NCBI GenBank assembly: GCA_034769895.1
Contig: CM068370.1
Span: 44,132,844 to 44,196,843, forward strand
Source: Magicicada septendecula
Lineage: Eukaryota; Arthropoda; Insecta; Hemiptera; Cicadidae
DNA length: 64,000 nt
Direction: 5' to 3'
The notes below the pieces were generated by a model. The model saw only the letters and a list, made by a program, of their open reading frames with translations. It made no database searches and had not been told where the DNA came from. The translations under genes and the position numbers were made by a program. Each line of letters starts with the position of its first letter. The first letter of the stretch is position 1. This document shows, in pieces, positions 55,573 to 64,000 of this stretch.

Positions 55573-56076
55573 TTAGAAATCTGTTAAAAATTTTTCTATT
55601 TCTAGCAATAAGTTTTCATCATCATCATAGTTATCTGCAACGCTTGTTCCTCCTGTCGAGCCAAAACCACAAGAACCGCGAGCTGTTGAATCTAAACTCG
55701 CTAATTCTTGTAATTTTGGCTCAGCTATTTGTTCGCATATTAACTGCGCTATACGATCTCCTTTTCGAATGTAAAAAATTTCAGAAGAATGGTTAAATAA
55801 AATTACACCAACATTTCCGCGATAGTCTCTGTCAATAACGCCTGCACCGACGGCGATATGGTGTTTTAACGCTAACCCAGAACGTGGTGCAATTCGTCCG
55901 TAACATTTCTCTGGAATTTTAACAGCCAAATCAGTTTTAACTAACGCATTGTCATGAGGAGCGATCATACAATCATACGCGCTTCTGAGATCGAAACCCG
56001 CAGCATATGCGCTCATTTTGACTGGAGGATAAGCATTATTAGATAACTTGACAAAAAACAGAGTTGGAACTGCCAT
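55573..56076 (-). CDS. dut: dUTPase
   Basis: A 167-aa protein with all five motifs of trimeric dUTPases in order: [40 protein letters not shown] (catalytic Asp), KGDRIAQLI and [11 protein letters not shown] (C-terminal P-loop-like arm). It hydrolyses dUTP to dUMP, keeping uracil out of viral DNA. Intact. A TTGCAG acceptor lies 5 bp upstream of the ATG, and a TATA box with several donor/acceptor pairs lies in the kilobase upstream, so the message probably has a spliced leader. An acidic tail ([12 protein letters not shown]) follows the last motif. Confidence 0.96.
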   Translation of the reverse strand: MAVPTLFFVKLSNNAYPPVKMSAYAAGFDLRSAYDCMIAPHDNALVKTDLAVKIPEKCYGRIAPRSGLALKHHIAVGAGVIDRDYRGNVGVILFNHSSEIFYIRKGDRIAQLICEQIAEPKLQELASLDSTARGSCGFGSTGGTSVADNYDDDENLLLEIEKFLTDF

Positions 56077-56081
56077 TATGC

Positions 56082-57005
56082 CTGCAACACAAAAAACAAA
56101 TTATACTGCCTTCAGCGATGATAATATCTATATACAAAAACAATTACATTATCGGATAATATTAACATATATTAAAAAACAATTTTAAACAATTACTTAC
56201 TGAATTGATGTATGAAGTTGCTGTACAAAAAAGAGAAGAAGAACAAGTTGATAATATCTGTATAAAACAAAATCAAGTATTAGTTTTATAACTTAACATA
56301 ATCACCAGTAGCGTTAGTATTTTTTAATAAAAATAATCATTTACCAAAAGTGACGGTAGTCAGTCGCTTGATAAAAACGTACGAAGGGAGACGAAAGCTG
56401 ATATAAATACAAGCTGATAATATCTGTATAAAACAAAATAAAGTATTAGTTTTATAACTTAACATAATCACCAGTAGCGTTAGTATTTTTTAATAAAAAT
56501 AATCATTTACCAAAAGTGACGGTAGTCAGTCGCTTGATAAAAACGTACGAAGGGAGACGAAAGCTGATATAAATACAATCTGATAATATCTGTATAAAAC
56601 AAAATAAAGTATTAGTTTTATAACTTAACATAATCACCAGTAGCGTTAGTGTTTATAATATAAATAATCATTTACCAAAAGTGACGGTAGTCGATTGATA
56701 AAAACGTACGAAGGGAGACGAAACAAGCTGATAATATCTGTATTAATTTTACAACTTAAAATCTATTACTATCAACAGCGCTAATGTTTTTATATTAAAT
56801 AAAAATATCCGCTTACCAAAAATAGTAGTAGTAGTAGTAGTAGTAGTAAGCAGATGATATCTGTATAAAAATAAAAAAAGTATTAATTTCACAACTTAAC
56901 ATTATCTATTTAAAATCTATCACCATCAACAATGTTAGTGTATACAAAAAATTGTCTCTTACCTGAGATAGCAGCAGTACAACACGTCGAGTCGAACGAA
57001 GAATT
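56082..57005 (-). promoter_or_regulatory. Spliced-leader region of dUTPase: promoter and tandem mini-exons
   Basis: On the minus strand: TATATAAA at 57041-57034, a first exon to 56963 ending CTCAG with a GTAAGAG donor, then five putative mini-exons at 56860-56817, 56737-56676, 56589-56511, 56423-56345 and 56257-56201. Each is preceded by a TTTATACAG-type acceptor and followed by a GTAAAT, GTAAGC or GTAAGT donor. The last intron ends at TTGCAG, 56083-56082, just before the dUTPase ATG. Three units repeat with a 166-bp period and two more are diverged. None carries a long coding frame, so they would be untranslated leader exons. Splice sites are read by eye; splicing is inferred. Confidence 0.55.
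56250..56745 (-). repeat. 166-bp tandem repeats (exon-intron units)
   Basis: Units anchored on GATAATATCTGTAT begin at 56250, 56416, 56582 and (shortened) 56730, with a diverged one at 56854. The first three are nearly identical. A TAG/AGT microsatellite (56824-56849) lies in the last unit. Confidence 0.93.
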
Positions 57006-57033
57006 GTACATAGATCAGTAAAATTCAATTTAC

Positions 57034-57041
57034 TTTATATA
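57034..57041 (-). promoter_or_regulatory. TATA box for the minus-strand (dUTPase) unit
   Basis: TATATAAA on the minus strand, about 70 bp upstream of the strong first donor; start expected near 57005-57010. Confidence 0.5.
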
Positions 57042-57049
57042 CATTTTTT

Positions 57050-57600
57050 GAGAATACCAATTATGACCTCTGTACAGAGACTTGTTTACTGTTTTCCGTT
57101 ATCAAGCCACTTCCATTTACGTAATTATACAAAAAAACTGTGATTAATAATCATGTGATATACGCGTGAAACTTGTTATTTACAGATTGTAATGTCAAAA
57201 CAACAAAAAAATAATATAAAGAAATAAAAATACTGTAAAAAGAATAATAATTAGGACTTTGTATCCAGATTTTGTTTACTGTTTTCGTTATCAAGCTAAT
57301 TCCATTTACGTAATTGTACAAACAACTGCAATTAATAATCATGTGGCATACACGTGAAACTTATTATTTATAGGTTGTAATGTCAAAACAAAAAAAAAAT
57401 AATATGTAAGAATACAGTAGAGAGAATAATAATTAAAACTCTGAACCCGGATTTCGTTATCGAACCAATTATTTTAATAACTGTAATTAATAATCGTGTG
57501 ATATACACGTGAAACTTGTTATTTACAGATTGTAATATAAAAAACAAAACAAAAAATAATATAATTAAGAGTACTGTCGATTAAACAACCCGGAATTATC
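57050..57600. repeat. Three diverged repeats in the divergent control region
   Basis: Copies anchored on ATTAATAATC at 57143, 57331 and 57486 share CGTTATCAAG, ATATACRCGTGAAACTT and an ATTTA(C/T)AG word on the plus strand that could act as a 3' splice site. They lie between the divergent dUTPase and PolB genes. Candidate bidirectional promoter, leader-exon array for PolB, or replication region. Confidence 0.7.
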
Positions 57601-57951
57601 GCAAATTGGTTTTTCCATTTATGTACGGCGCCAATTAACTGAAATGACGTAAATATTTTTTTTCTCAATTTGTATTTTACTGTTATAAACGCAAAACATT
57701 TAAATACTATGATTTTATTTCTCTACATCAGTATGAAGACAAATTCATCAAATTCGTTACAGAACAGATAGAGAGATACAATCGCTTCATAACAAAATCA
57801 ACGAATTTTGTGTACCTTCAAAACTATTACTCAGCTTTATTGAACAACAGCAACCTATAGGTATTGGAATTATTTATTTTACTGTTAGACTAATTCAATA
57901 GTAAATATTTACTTTTTAAAAAATGAATGATTTTACTTTTTTTAGATTATA
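57601..57951. other. AT-rich leader region of PolB
   Basis: No other gene. It ends in a long pyrimidine run and TTTTAG (57940-57945), a 3' splice-site-like sequence 6 bp before the PolB ATG. Confidence 0.5.
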
Positions 57952-60334
57952 ATGGACAAACAACTCCCATTCAAAAAGAGATTGTCTGTGAGAACCGATA
58001 ATGACGCAAATACTGGCACACCTGAACCGGGATCTTCATCCAGACAAGATCCTCAGCCTGGGCCATCTTATATACAACATCCAAGTTATTCTTCCACATC
58101 ATCACCATCATCATCATCATCATCATCATCATCTAATAATAATTTACATTTAAAAAATAATAGATTAAAACATATAATTTTAGAAAATAAATTTATAGAA
58201 ATAGAAAATGGGTTTAAGGGTAATTTAAGAACGTATTTTTATAAAAATAATAATAACGTAATTAAAGACATATGTCTATTATTAATTTATTTAAAATTAG
58301 AAATATTAAACATTTTAAGTAATATGATTGTAATATATAACGCTATAAAATTCAATATTTTAGTTGAATGTACATACGTTAAAAATAATATTAATGAATA
58401 TCAGGACAGAACATTTAAAACCAAAAATATTATTTTACTTCATAGTTCGTCTATACCATCTGAAATAGACAGTATGGATAAACAGTATTTGTAATGAAGA
58501 AGACATATATGTACAAAAAGGCTCTGGATGGTCGTTACATTCAATTGACGGGATATTAATTCGAATTAATCGTTTTAAGCCTTTAAGAGGTAGTTCGTAT
58601 ATTCCGCTTTCACCAAAACTGACTGCTAAAAAAAGCATAATTAATCCTAAAAATACAGATAATTATTGTTTTAAATGGGCGATTCTTTGTAAATTCGTAA
58701 ACGGTTCACACCCGGAACGCATAAATTTTCGTTATAAGGATTTAGAAAATAAATTTACTTTTAATAATATCGATTTTCCTACTCCGTTAACACAAATAAA
58801 AATTTTTGAAAAAAATAATAACGTTTCGATTAACGTGTATGGTGTTGAAAACGATATCACAATTTACCCGTTAAAAGTATGTGATAATGAAAAATCAAAC
58901 CATTTCGATCTTTTATTATTAAATAAAAATAATACGACCCATTATTGTTATATTAAAAATTTCACCAAATTAATTAGATCGCAAGTAACTAAAAGTTTTA
59001 ATGATATAGAATTTTGTAAACGATGTCTAACCTACTTCACTGTTAAATCTAAAAAGTTAAAAATACATAAACGAAACTGTCAAAAAAATACACCTACACG
59101 AGTGATAATGCCGACTGATAATTTAAAATTTCAAAATTTCCAATACCAATATAAACTTCCAATAGTAGTTTACGCGGATTTTGAATGTATATTAAAACCG
59201 ATAAGTACTTGTTACCCTGATCGGAAATATTCTTTTACAGTCGCGAATGAACTACACGAACCTATGAGTTTTTGCGTTTATTTCGTTGTAGATAATTCAA
59301 TTCCCGCTAATATTAAAAAACATTTGCCATCAGAACCGTTCTTATATAGAGGTAAAAATGCTGCGGAAAAATTCGTATCATATCTCGTTGAAAACATAAA
59401 TTTATTAGGTTTGCTTCTTAATAATATTATACCGTTAAAAATGACAAAACAAGATAAAATCAAATATAAATCTACTACACATTGCGAAATGTGTAAACGC
59501 GAATTCACGTTATTTTACAGACCCGTTAGAGATCATTGTCATATTACCGGTCGTTACCGTTCCGCATTATGTAATAATTGTAATCTGAGGAGACAAAATC
59601 AAAAATTTGTTCCCGTTTTTATTCACGCTAGTTCAAATTATGATTCTCATTTTATCGTCCGCCAATTAGGGTATGATATTAGGCAAATAATTGTTATTCC
59701 AAATTCGACTGAAAAATATATATCATTTTCAAAAAAAATGTGTAACGGAATAACTATTAAATTTGTTGATACTTTTCGTTTTCTAAATAGATCCTTAGCG
59801 GAACTAAGTAATAATCTACCAAAAAATCAATTTTTTCATACTAGCAAATTTTTTTCAAATAATGATATGGATTTAGTCACTCGAAAAGGTGTATATCCTT
59901 ATGAATATACCGATTCGTGGGAAAAATTGGAAGTACAAGAACTACCTCCTAAAGTCGAATTTTATAGTAAATTAAATGCGAAACATATAAGCGATGAAGA
60001 TTATAATCACGCGGTTCAAGTTTGGAATCATTTTAAAATTAAATCGTTGGGCGACTACAGTGATTTATATTTGAAAATTGACGTATTGCTTTTATGCGAC
60101 GTTTTTGAAAGTTTTCGTTTGCTTTGTTTATCTTCACATAATTTAGATTGCGCGCACTATTTAACCGTTCCAGGGTTTGCTTTTGATGCGATGCTATTTT
60201 GTACTGGTATTGAACTTGAGTTGCTTAACGAATACGAAATGTATATGTTTTTTGAGGCCGCTGTAAAAGGAGGAATATCGTCATGTATTAAAAAACATTC
60301 AAAAGCCAATAACGATAATATATTTGCCAATTAA
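57952..60334 (+). pseudogene. Protein-primed DNA polymerase B, frameshifted and lacking the polymerase domain
   Basis: The first frame (57952-58494) holds an unstructured N-terminus with a Ser run (microsatellite ATC), then family-typical sequence. A frame change near 58470-58490 leads to the second frame, which starts before KGSGWSLHSIDGILIRINRF and runs to 60334. Exonuclease motifs are visible: YADFEC (Exo I), NYDSHFIV (Exo II) and YLKIDVLLLCDVFE (Exo III), plus a zinc-like CEMC/CNNC element. The gene stops after GGISSCIKKHSKANN, just before where polymerase motif A should lie; motifs A, B and C are absent. The last six codons are already TIR sequence. Typical Maverick PolB proteins exceed 1,000 residues. 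Confidence 0.93.
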
Positions 60335-60364
60335 ATGCGGAAATACTGTTTTCAAATTTATCAG

Positions 60365-60739
60365 TCATTTTGTTTTTAAAAATCGAAGATATCTATCTAC
60401 AAAAAATAATTTAATTTCTGAATCATCATGACTTTCAATCAACTGTAAACAACACAGTAATTTATTTTTATTTCTTTCAAAAATAGCGCACGGGCACGGA
60501 CCGTCTATAACGTCAGTAAACTTATCACTACAACAACACCCGTCTTCAGATAACTTTTTTACTTCACAATAAAAAATAATTTCTTTTAAGCAATCATATA
60601 TTCCCTTCAGTTGGCACGTTCGAAAATGATCTATCACCAAATCGTCTAAACTCGTTACTTTAATAATATTTGATAACCTTAATACAACGTCTTCTGAAAA
60701 TTCGCGTTTTAATAAGTCGATTATACTTCTACCGTCCAT
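60365..60739 (-). CDS. Unknown Cys-rich 124-aa protein (right TIR copy)
   Basis: Same protein sequence as the left copy at 45655-46029. Being next to the PolB stub in convergent orientation, its message would run toward PolB. No family recognised. Confidence 0.6.
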   Translation of the reverse strand: MDGRSIIDLLKREFSEDVVLRLSNIIKVTSLDDLVIDHFRTCQLKGIYDCLKEIIFYCEVKKLSEDGCCCSDKFTDVIDGPCPCAIFERNKNKLLCCLQLIESHDDSEIKLFFVDRYLRFLKTK

Positions 60740-60815
60740 TCTTTCGTTAACATGTTCTCACAGAGACTGTAAACTGAACACTGACAATAAAATTGAACGT
60801 ATACTAAATATTCGG

Positions 60816-61139
60816 TTAGGTGGGGATAGAAAATAATTCTTTATATATTCTAACTAATAAACAATATGGCGAGGCTTTCGCATGCTCAATCCAAGGATCG
60901 TCAGTCTCCTCCCACTCACAAAGAACCGCTTTGCATTCCACACACATTACGTCATCTTCAATTCCGGTATAATAAAATCCCGCTGATCTGAGTCTATCGG
61001 CTGACGGTGAACGTTTTGGCCATGTATAAAATGTCAACTTCATCATTTCTTCTGTTTCTTCAACACATTTTATCGCATTCTGATAATTAGCAATACACTC
61101 TTTTGATTTAGCGAGTAACATTTGTCTCAGAAAATTCAT
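60816..61139 (-). CDS. Single-BIR IAP-like protein (right TIR copy)
   Basis: Second copy of the 107-aa protein of 45255-45578, with the same BIR core (CVEC...H...C with 16 and 6 spacing). No amino-acid differences seen. Confidence 0.86.
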   Translation of the reverse strand: MNFLRQMLLAKSKECIANYQNAIKCVEETEEMMKLTFYTWPKRSPSADRLRSAGFYYTGIEDDVMCVECKAVLCEWEETDDPWIEHAKASPYCLLVRIYKELFSIPT

Positions 61140-61280
61140 TATTTACAAAATAAATCTGACGAAAAATCTGCGCTCGTAAAAACACAATGTTGCCGCTAAG
61201 ACCGCAAGCTATTTACTGACAGAAAATAAACATTTGTTTAATCGGGAACTGAAAATTGTTCTTTATATATTTTAATTAAT

Positions 61281-61372
61281 AAAAAAAATATGATTTGGTA
61301 ATGCGAGGGATCGAACCTACGAACTAATAATACTGATAAAACCGTTATAGGATACAATTAACGCACACGACC
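61281..61372 (-). ncRNA. tRNA-like RNA polymerase III unit (right TIR copy)
   Basis: Mirror copy of 45022-45113: B-box GTTCGATCCC on the minus strand at 61316-61307 and the eight-T terminator at 61288-61281. Confidence 0.5.
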
Positions 61373-61474
61373 AAATCATATTTGATAAATAATAATTTTA
61401 AAACGATACTAAACGAATAATTCAAAATAAAAAAAGCGCATACATTTCCAGATAAAACTTGTTTATTACTACTA

Positions 61475-61993
61475 CTATTTTTCCGCACACTGTCTCTTGT
61501 GCAATTTAATTAATACACAGTCTGGCGAAGCTTTCGCGTGTTCGAGCCAAGGATCGTCAGTCTCCTTCCAATCACAAAGTACTATTCTGCATTCAACACA
61601 TATTACGTCGTCTTCCGTTCCGGTGTAATAAAATCCCGCTGATACCAGTCTCTCGACTGACGGGTAACGTTTTCGCCATCGAGGAAACGCAAATGATGCT
61701 TCCATCTGTTTCCGCGCTTCTCGAACACATTTCACAGCGATTGGATAATTTGTAATACACTCTCTCGATTTAGCGTAATCTTCAAATTTATAATACCTAT
61801 CGCGAAACATTCCGCATTTAGGATATAAAAGTTTATGCATGAACTGGATATGCGCGATTGTCAGATATACTTTTGTTTTAAAACCGCACTTGCTGCATTT
61901 AATATTATCCGAATTAGTTATAAAAACAAAACCTTCGTTGACAAAAAAATCTAGCACAATCTGGACGGGTGTAACACGCGTTACAGACATCAT
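61475..61993 (-). CDS. IAP-like protein with two BIR folds (right TIR copy)
   Basis: A 172-aa copy of 44401-44919 with two amino-acid differences: Phe for Ile after CGM, and Arg for Gly directly after the second CVEC pair. All Cys and His zinc ligands are kept in both copies. Sequence outside these two changes looks the same. Confidence 0.87.
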   Translation of the reverse strand: MMSVTRVTPVQIVLDFFVNEGFVFITNSDNIKCSKCGFKTKVYLTIAHIQFMHKLLYPKCGMFRDRYYKFEDYAKSRECITNYPIAVKCVREARKQMEASFAFPRWRKRYPSVERLVSAGFYYTGTEDDVICVECRIVLCDWKETDDPWLEHAKASPDCVLIKLHKRQCAEK

Positions 61994-62131
61994 AAACGAA
62001 AATCTCGTATTAACTGAAAAAATTGATACGTAAACAATACCACATTAATAAAAAAATATATCACGCCATTATCCCTTCTCCTAAACATTTGTTTACAAAC
62101 AGACGCGCTCCGGCGGCGGTCGCCGAACTCC

Positions 62132-62739
62132 GAATGTTTACGTTTACGTTTTTCGTGTCCCAGCTTTGCGTTGTTTACGTTTGTCGGAATGTTTATGTTT
62201 ACGTTTGTTACTGGGTCAGCGTGCCGTCGACGCGGCGGCCAAAGAAAACAACGAGCACGTGGTGATAGCCGCCGCGTCGGCGAGAGAGAAAAAAACGTAA
62301 ACATAAACATTCCGACAAACGTAAACAACGCAAAGCTGGGACACGAAAAACGTAAACATAAACACGCGGAGGTCGATGACCGCGCGGTGGGTGCGGGGTA
62401 GGGCGGGGGTGGGGAGGAAGGAAAAAAATGTAAACATAAACAGAGGAGAGAACGTAAACAACGCAAAGCTGGGACACGCGGTGGAGAAAAAAACGTAAAC
62501 ATAAACACGAAGAGGTCGATGACCGCGCGGCGGCGGCGGTGGGTGCGGGGCGAGGTGGGGGTGGGGAGGAAGGAAAAATGTAAACATAAACAGAGGAGTG
62601 GGGGGCGTGGCGAGAGAGAAAAAATGTAAACAAACCGAAAAAAACGTAAACAAACGAGCGGAGTTGAGTGACCGCGCGGGCGGTATGTAGGTGAAGACGG
62701 GGGTGGAGGGAGTGAAAAAAATGTAAACATAAACAAACG
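62132..62739 (-). promoter_or_regulatory. Subterminal forkhead-like array (right TIR copy)
   Basis: Mirror of 43655-44262 with the same GTTTATGTTTAC words, GC-rich spacers and hairpin arms (62136-62206 with 62292-62363). Long frames through it are artefacts of the repeat. Confidence 0.58.
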
Positions 62740-62781
62740 AGGGGGGCGTGGCTGTCCCAGAACCAACCTTTTATTACTACT

Positions 62782-62787
62782 AATGCT
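62782..62787. repeat. Target-site duplication, right (AATGCT)
   Basis: AATGCT directly after the right terminus CT, identical to 43607-43612. Confidence 0.93.
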
Positions 62788-62904
62788 TACGTTATTACTA
62801 TTGAATTGTTTTATGCCTCTAATAACAAAGCTGATGAGTGCACATTGAATATTTATGATCCACTAAACAATAATATGCTATATAATAAGACACAAATAAT
62901 ACAG

Positions 62905-63610
62905 AACAGGACTCTGAAAACAGATTGAAGTGGGTATACATTTGTTAAATGGAATCTGCAAAGACTCTGGATTGCAGATATCCACAACTAAAACCAAGGT
63001 GATGGCTTTTTGTGGAACTGATCCCGTACGGGCAAAAATTGTTATAGATGGTACTGTCCTGAAAAAAGTTAGCAGTTTTGAATACCTGGACTGCAGTGTG
63101 TCTTATAATGCAAGCTACGACGTGGTACATAAGTTGCATAAGTTCAACTTTATGTGCGGGACCATCAGGCGAACCCTTAAGTCAGCAAGTAAAGGAGCAC
63201 GCCTAAAATTCTACAAGGTGATGGCTCTTCCCACACTTCTTTATGGGTCTGAGAATTGGACTTTAACGGAAGGTCGCATCCAAGCGGATGAAATGAGATT
63301 TCTCAGGCACGTGGCAGGGTATACTCTCCATGATCATAGAATAAACACAGGTATACGTCAGGAACTAAATATTATGAGTATACTCGACAGGATCGTCCAG
63401 TATCGGCTGAATTGGTGGGAACATCTGTGCCGAATGGATGACTGCCGCATCCCCAAACAATTCTGGAACTATAAGCCATGGGGACGGAGAGGTGTGGGAA
63501 GTCCGAGGAAGCCCTGGAGTGACCAGATGTAATATTTGCCTGTTTGAGACCGGAACAAACCATTTTTGGTTTAAACCTTGAGGATAATGATAATGATGAT
63601 GATAATACAG
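62905..63610 (+). pseudogene. LINE C-terminal fragment (family shared with 39.2 kb)
   Basis: A 200-codon frame with DSGLQISTTKTKVMAF, DPVRAKIVIDGTVLKKVSSF, ALPTLLYGSENWTLTEG, YRLNWWEHLCRMDDCRIPKQ and GRRGVGSPRKPW, followed by a 3' end with GATGATGATAATA. RT core absent. Inverted relative to its relative at 39190-39930. Confidence 0.87.
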
Positions 63611-63957
63611 AACATCCTAGAATATTTATGGTATATACAAGTTCGTTCAAATGATTTCGAGATAATTACATTACCGTTATTGTTTGTCCTTGTTATAGCC
63701 CATAAGCAACATGCGGTATCAGTATGAAGGCATGAAGACTTAACAATAGAACAAGGGACATTAATCAATCTATAAACATACCGTAGGACTTTCGGGTGTT
63801 ATTCAGAAATAACAAAAATGGTTATTTAATCGAGAAAATCAAAGCAATATTTTACATAATGCAATCATTGGAAAAACAATTTGTGATTTTGATTGAAGAG
63901 TTTGATAACTCTCGTTACCGTTATGTGTTCACTTCAATTGATATCCGATCTTAAAAA

Positions 63958-63960
<3 letters not shown>
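63611..63960. other. AT-rich intergenic stretch
   Basis: No gene supported. Confidence 0.4.
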
Positions 63961-63962
<2 letters not shown>

Positions 63963-63993
<31 letters not shown>

Positions 63994-64000
63994 GGGGGGG
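63963..64000. repeat. (TA)n followed by a G run at window edge
   Basis: About 14 TA units, then a run of G to the end. Confidence 0.9.

Larger units (their letters stand above)
43613..62781 (+). mobile_element. Maverick/Polinton (adintovirus-like) element, complete, 19,169 bp
   Basis: Both ends are defined: the 5' end AGTAGTAATAAAAGGTTGG is mirrored at 62763-62781, the element begins AG and ends CT, and a 6-bp duplication flanks it. It carries the Polinton hallmark genes: integrase, packaging ATPase, adenain-like protease, major and minor capsid proteins and protein-primed PolB, plus dUTPase, PLA2-like and BIR-domain genes. Lesions are visible in the ATPase, the penton protein and PolB, and the PolB polymerase domain is absent. 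Integrase, major capsid protein, dUTPase and BIR genes are intact. Few differences between the TIRs suggest a recent insertion. Relatives with integrase, PolB and capsid genes have been described as adintoviruses. Confidence 0.96.
60315..62781 (-). repeat. Right terminal inverted repeat, 2,467 bp
   Basis: Reverse complement of 43613-46079. Its inner edge cuts PolB, and it carries only the first 18 codons of the 121-aa gene (60315-60368), which shows it was copied from the left end. Confidence 0.95.

Overview
The window looks like the repeat-rich, AT-rich nuclear genome of an arthropod, probably an insect. It has long (TG)n, (GA)n and (GATA)n tracts, several families of decayed LINEs, Penelope-like elements and an LTR retrotransposon. 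I found no convincing single-copy host gene.

Layout. 1-877 is the 5' part of a gag-like coiled-coil gene (minus strand, cut by the window edge). 0.9-43 kb is mostly ordinary intergenic DNA littered with mobile-element pieces: LINE fragments at 8.3-10.1, 15.3-18.0, 22.5-23.5, 24.8-25.2, 29.9-31.8, 33.9-34.2, 36.0-36.3, 39.2-39.9 and 41.7-42.5 kb; Penelope-like GIY-YIG endonuclease ends at 20.9-21.5 and 38.0-38.7 kb; a small DNA transposon at 14.48-15.13 kb; and a solo LTR at 41.78-42.30 kb nested in a LINE. Hammerhead-ribozyme-like motifs recur at 3.4, 20.5, 23.8, 24.3, 26.1 and 38.9 kb, several of them next to Penelope-like sequence.

The main discovery is a complete 19,169-bp Maverick/Polinton (adintovirus-like) element at 43613-62781. 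It has a perfect 6-bp target duplication (AATGCT) and two 2,467-bp terminal inverted repeats with only a few base differences seen. From left to right it carries: IAP-like BIR-domain genes and two unknown genes; a DDE integrase with chromodomain; an FtsK/HerA-type packaging ATPase (frameshifted); a conserved coiled-coil protein; a fibre-like triple-repeat protein; a phospholipase A2-like capsid protein; an adenain-like protease; a penton-like minor capsid protein (premature stop); a 55-aa protein; an intact double-jelly-roll major capsid protein; and a degenerate exonuclease-like protein. On the opposite strand follow a 56-aa protein, an unknown 277-aa protein and an intact dUTPase behind a tandem array of what look like duplicated non-coding leader exons. 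Last comes a protein-primed type B DNA polymerase gene that is frameshifted and loses its whole polymerase domain where the right inverted repeat begins.

Reading of the element: integrase and TIRs insert it, capsid, protease and ATPase genes would make a virion, and dUTPase and PolB would support replication. The BIR proteins are plausible blockers of host apoptosis. They lie inside the long TIRs, so two of the three BIR genes (and one unknown gene) are present twice. The simplest history is that the left end was copied onto the right end, overwriting the polymerase domain and doubling the BIR genes. The TIRs also hold a tRNA-like Pol III-type unit and a dense array of forkhead-like motifs with a long hairpin. 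The copy looks recent but is already non-autonomous.
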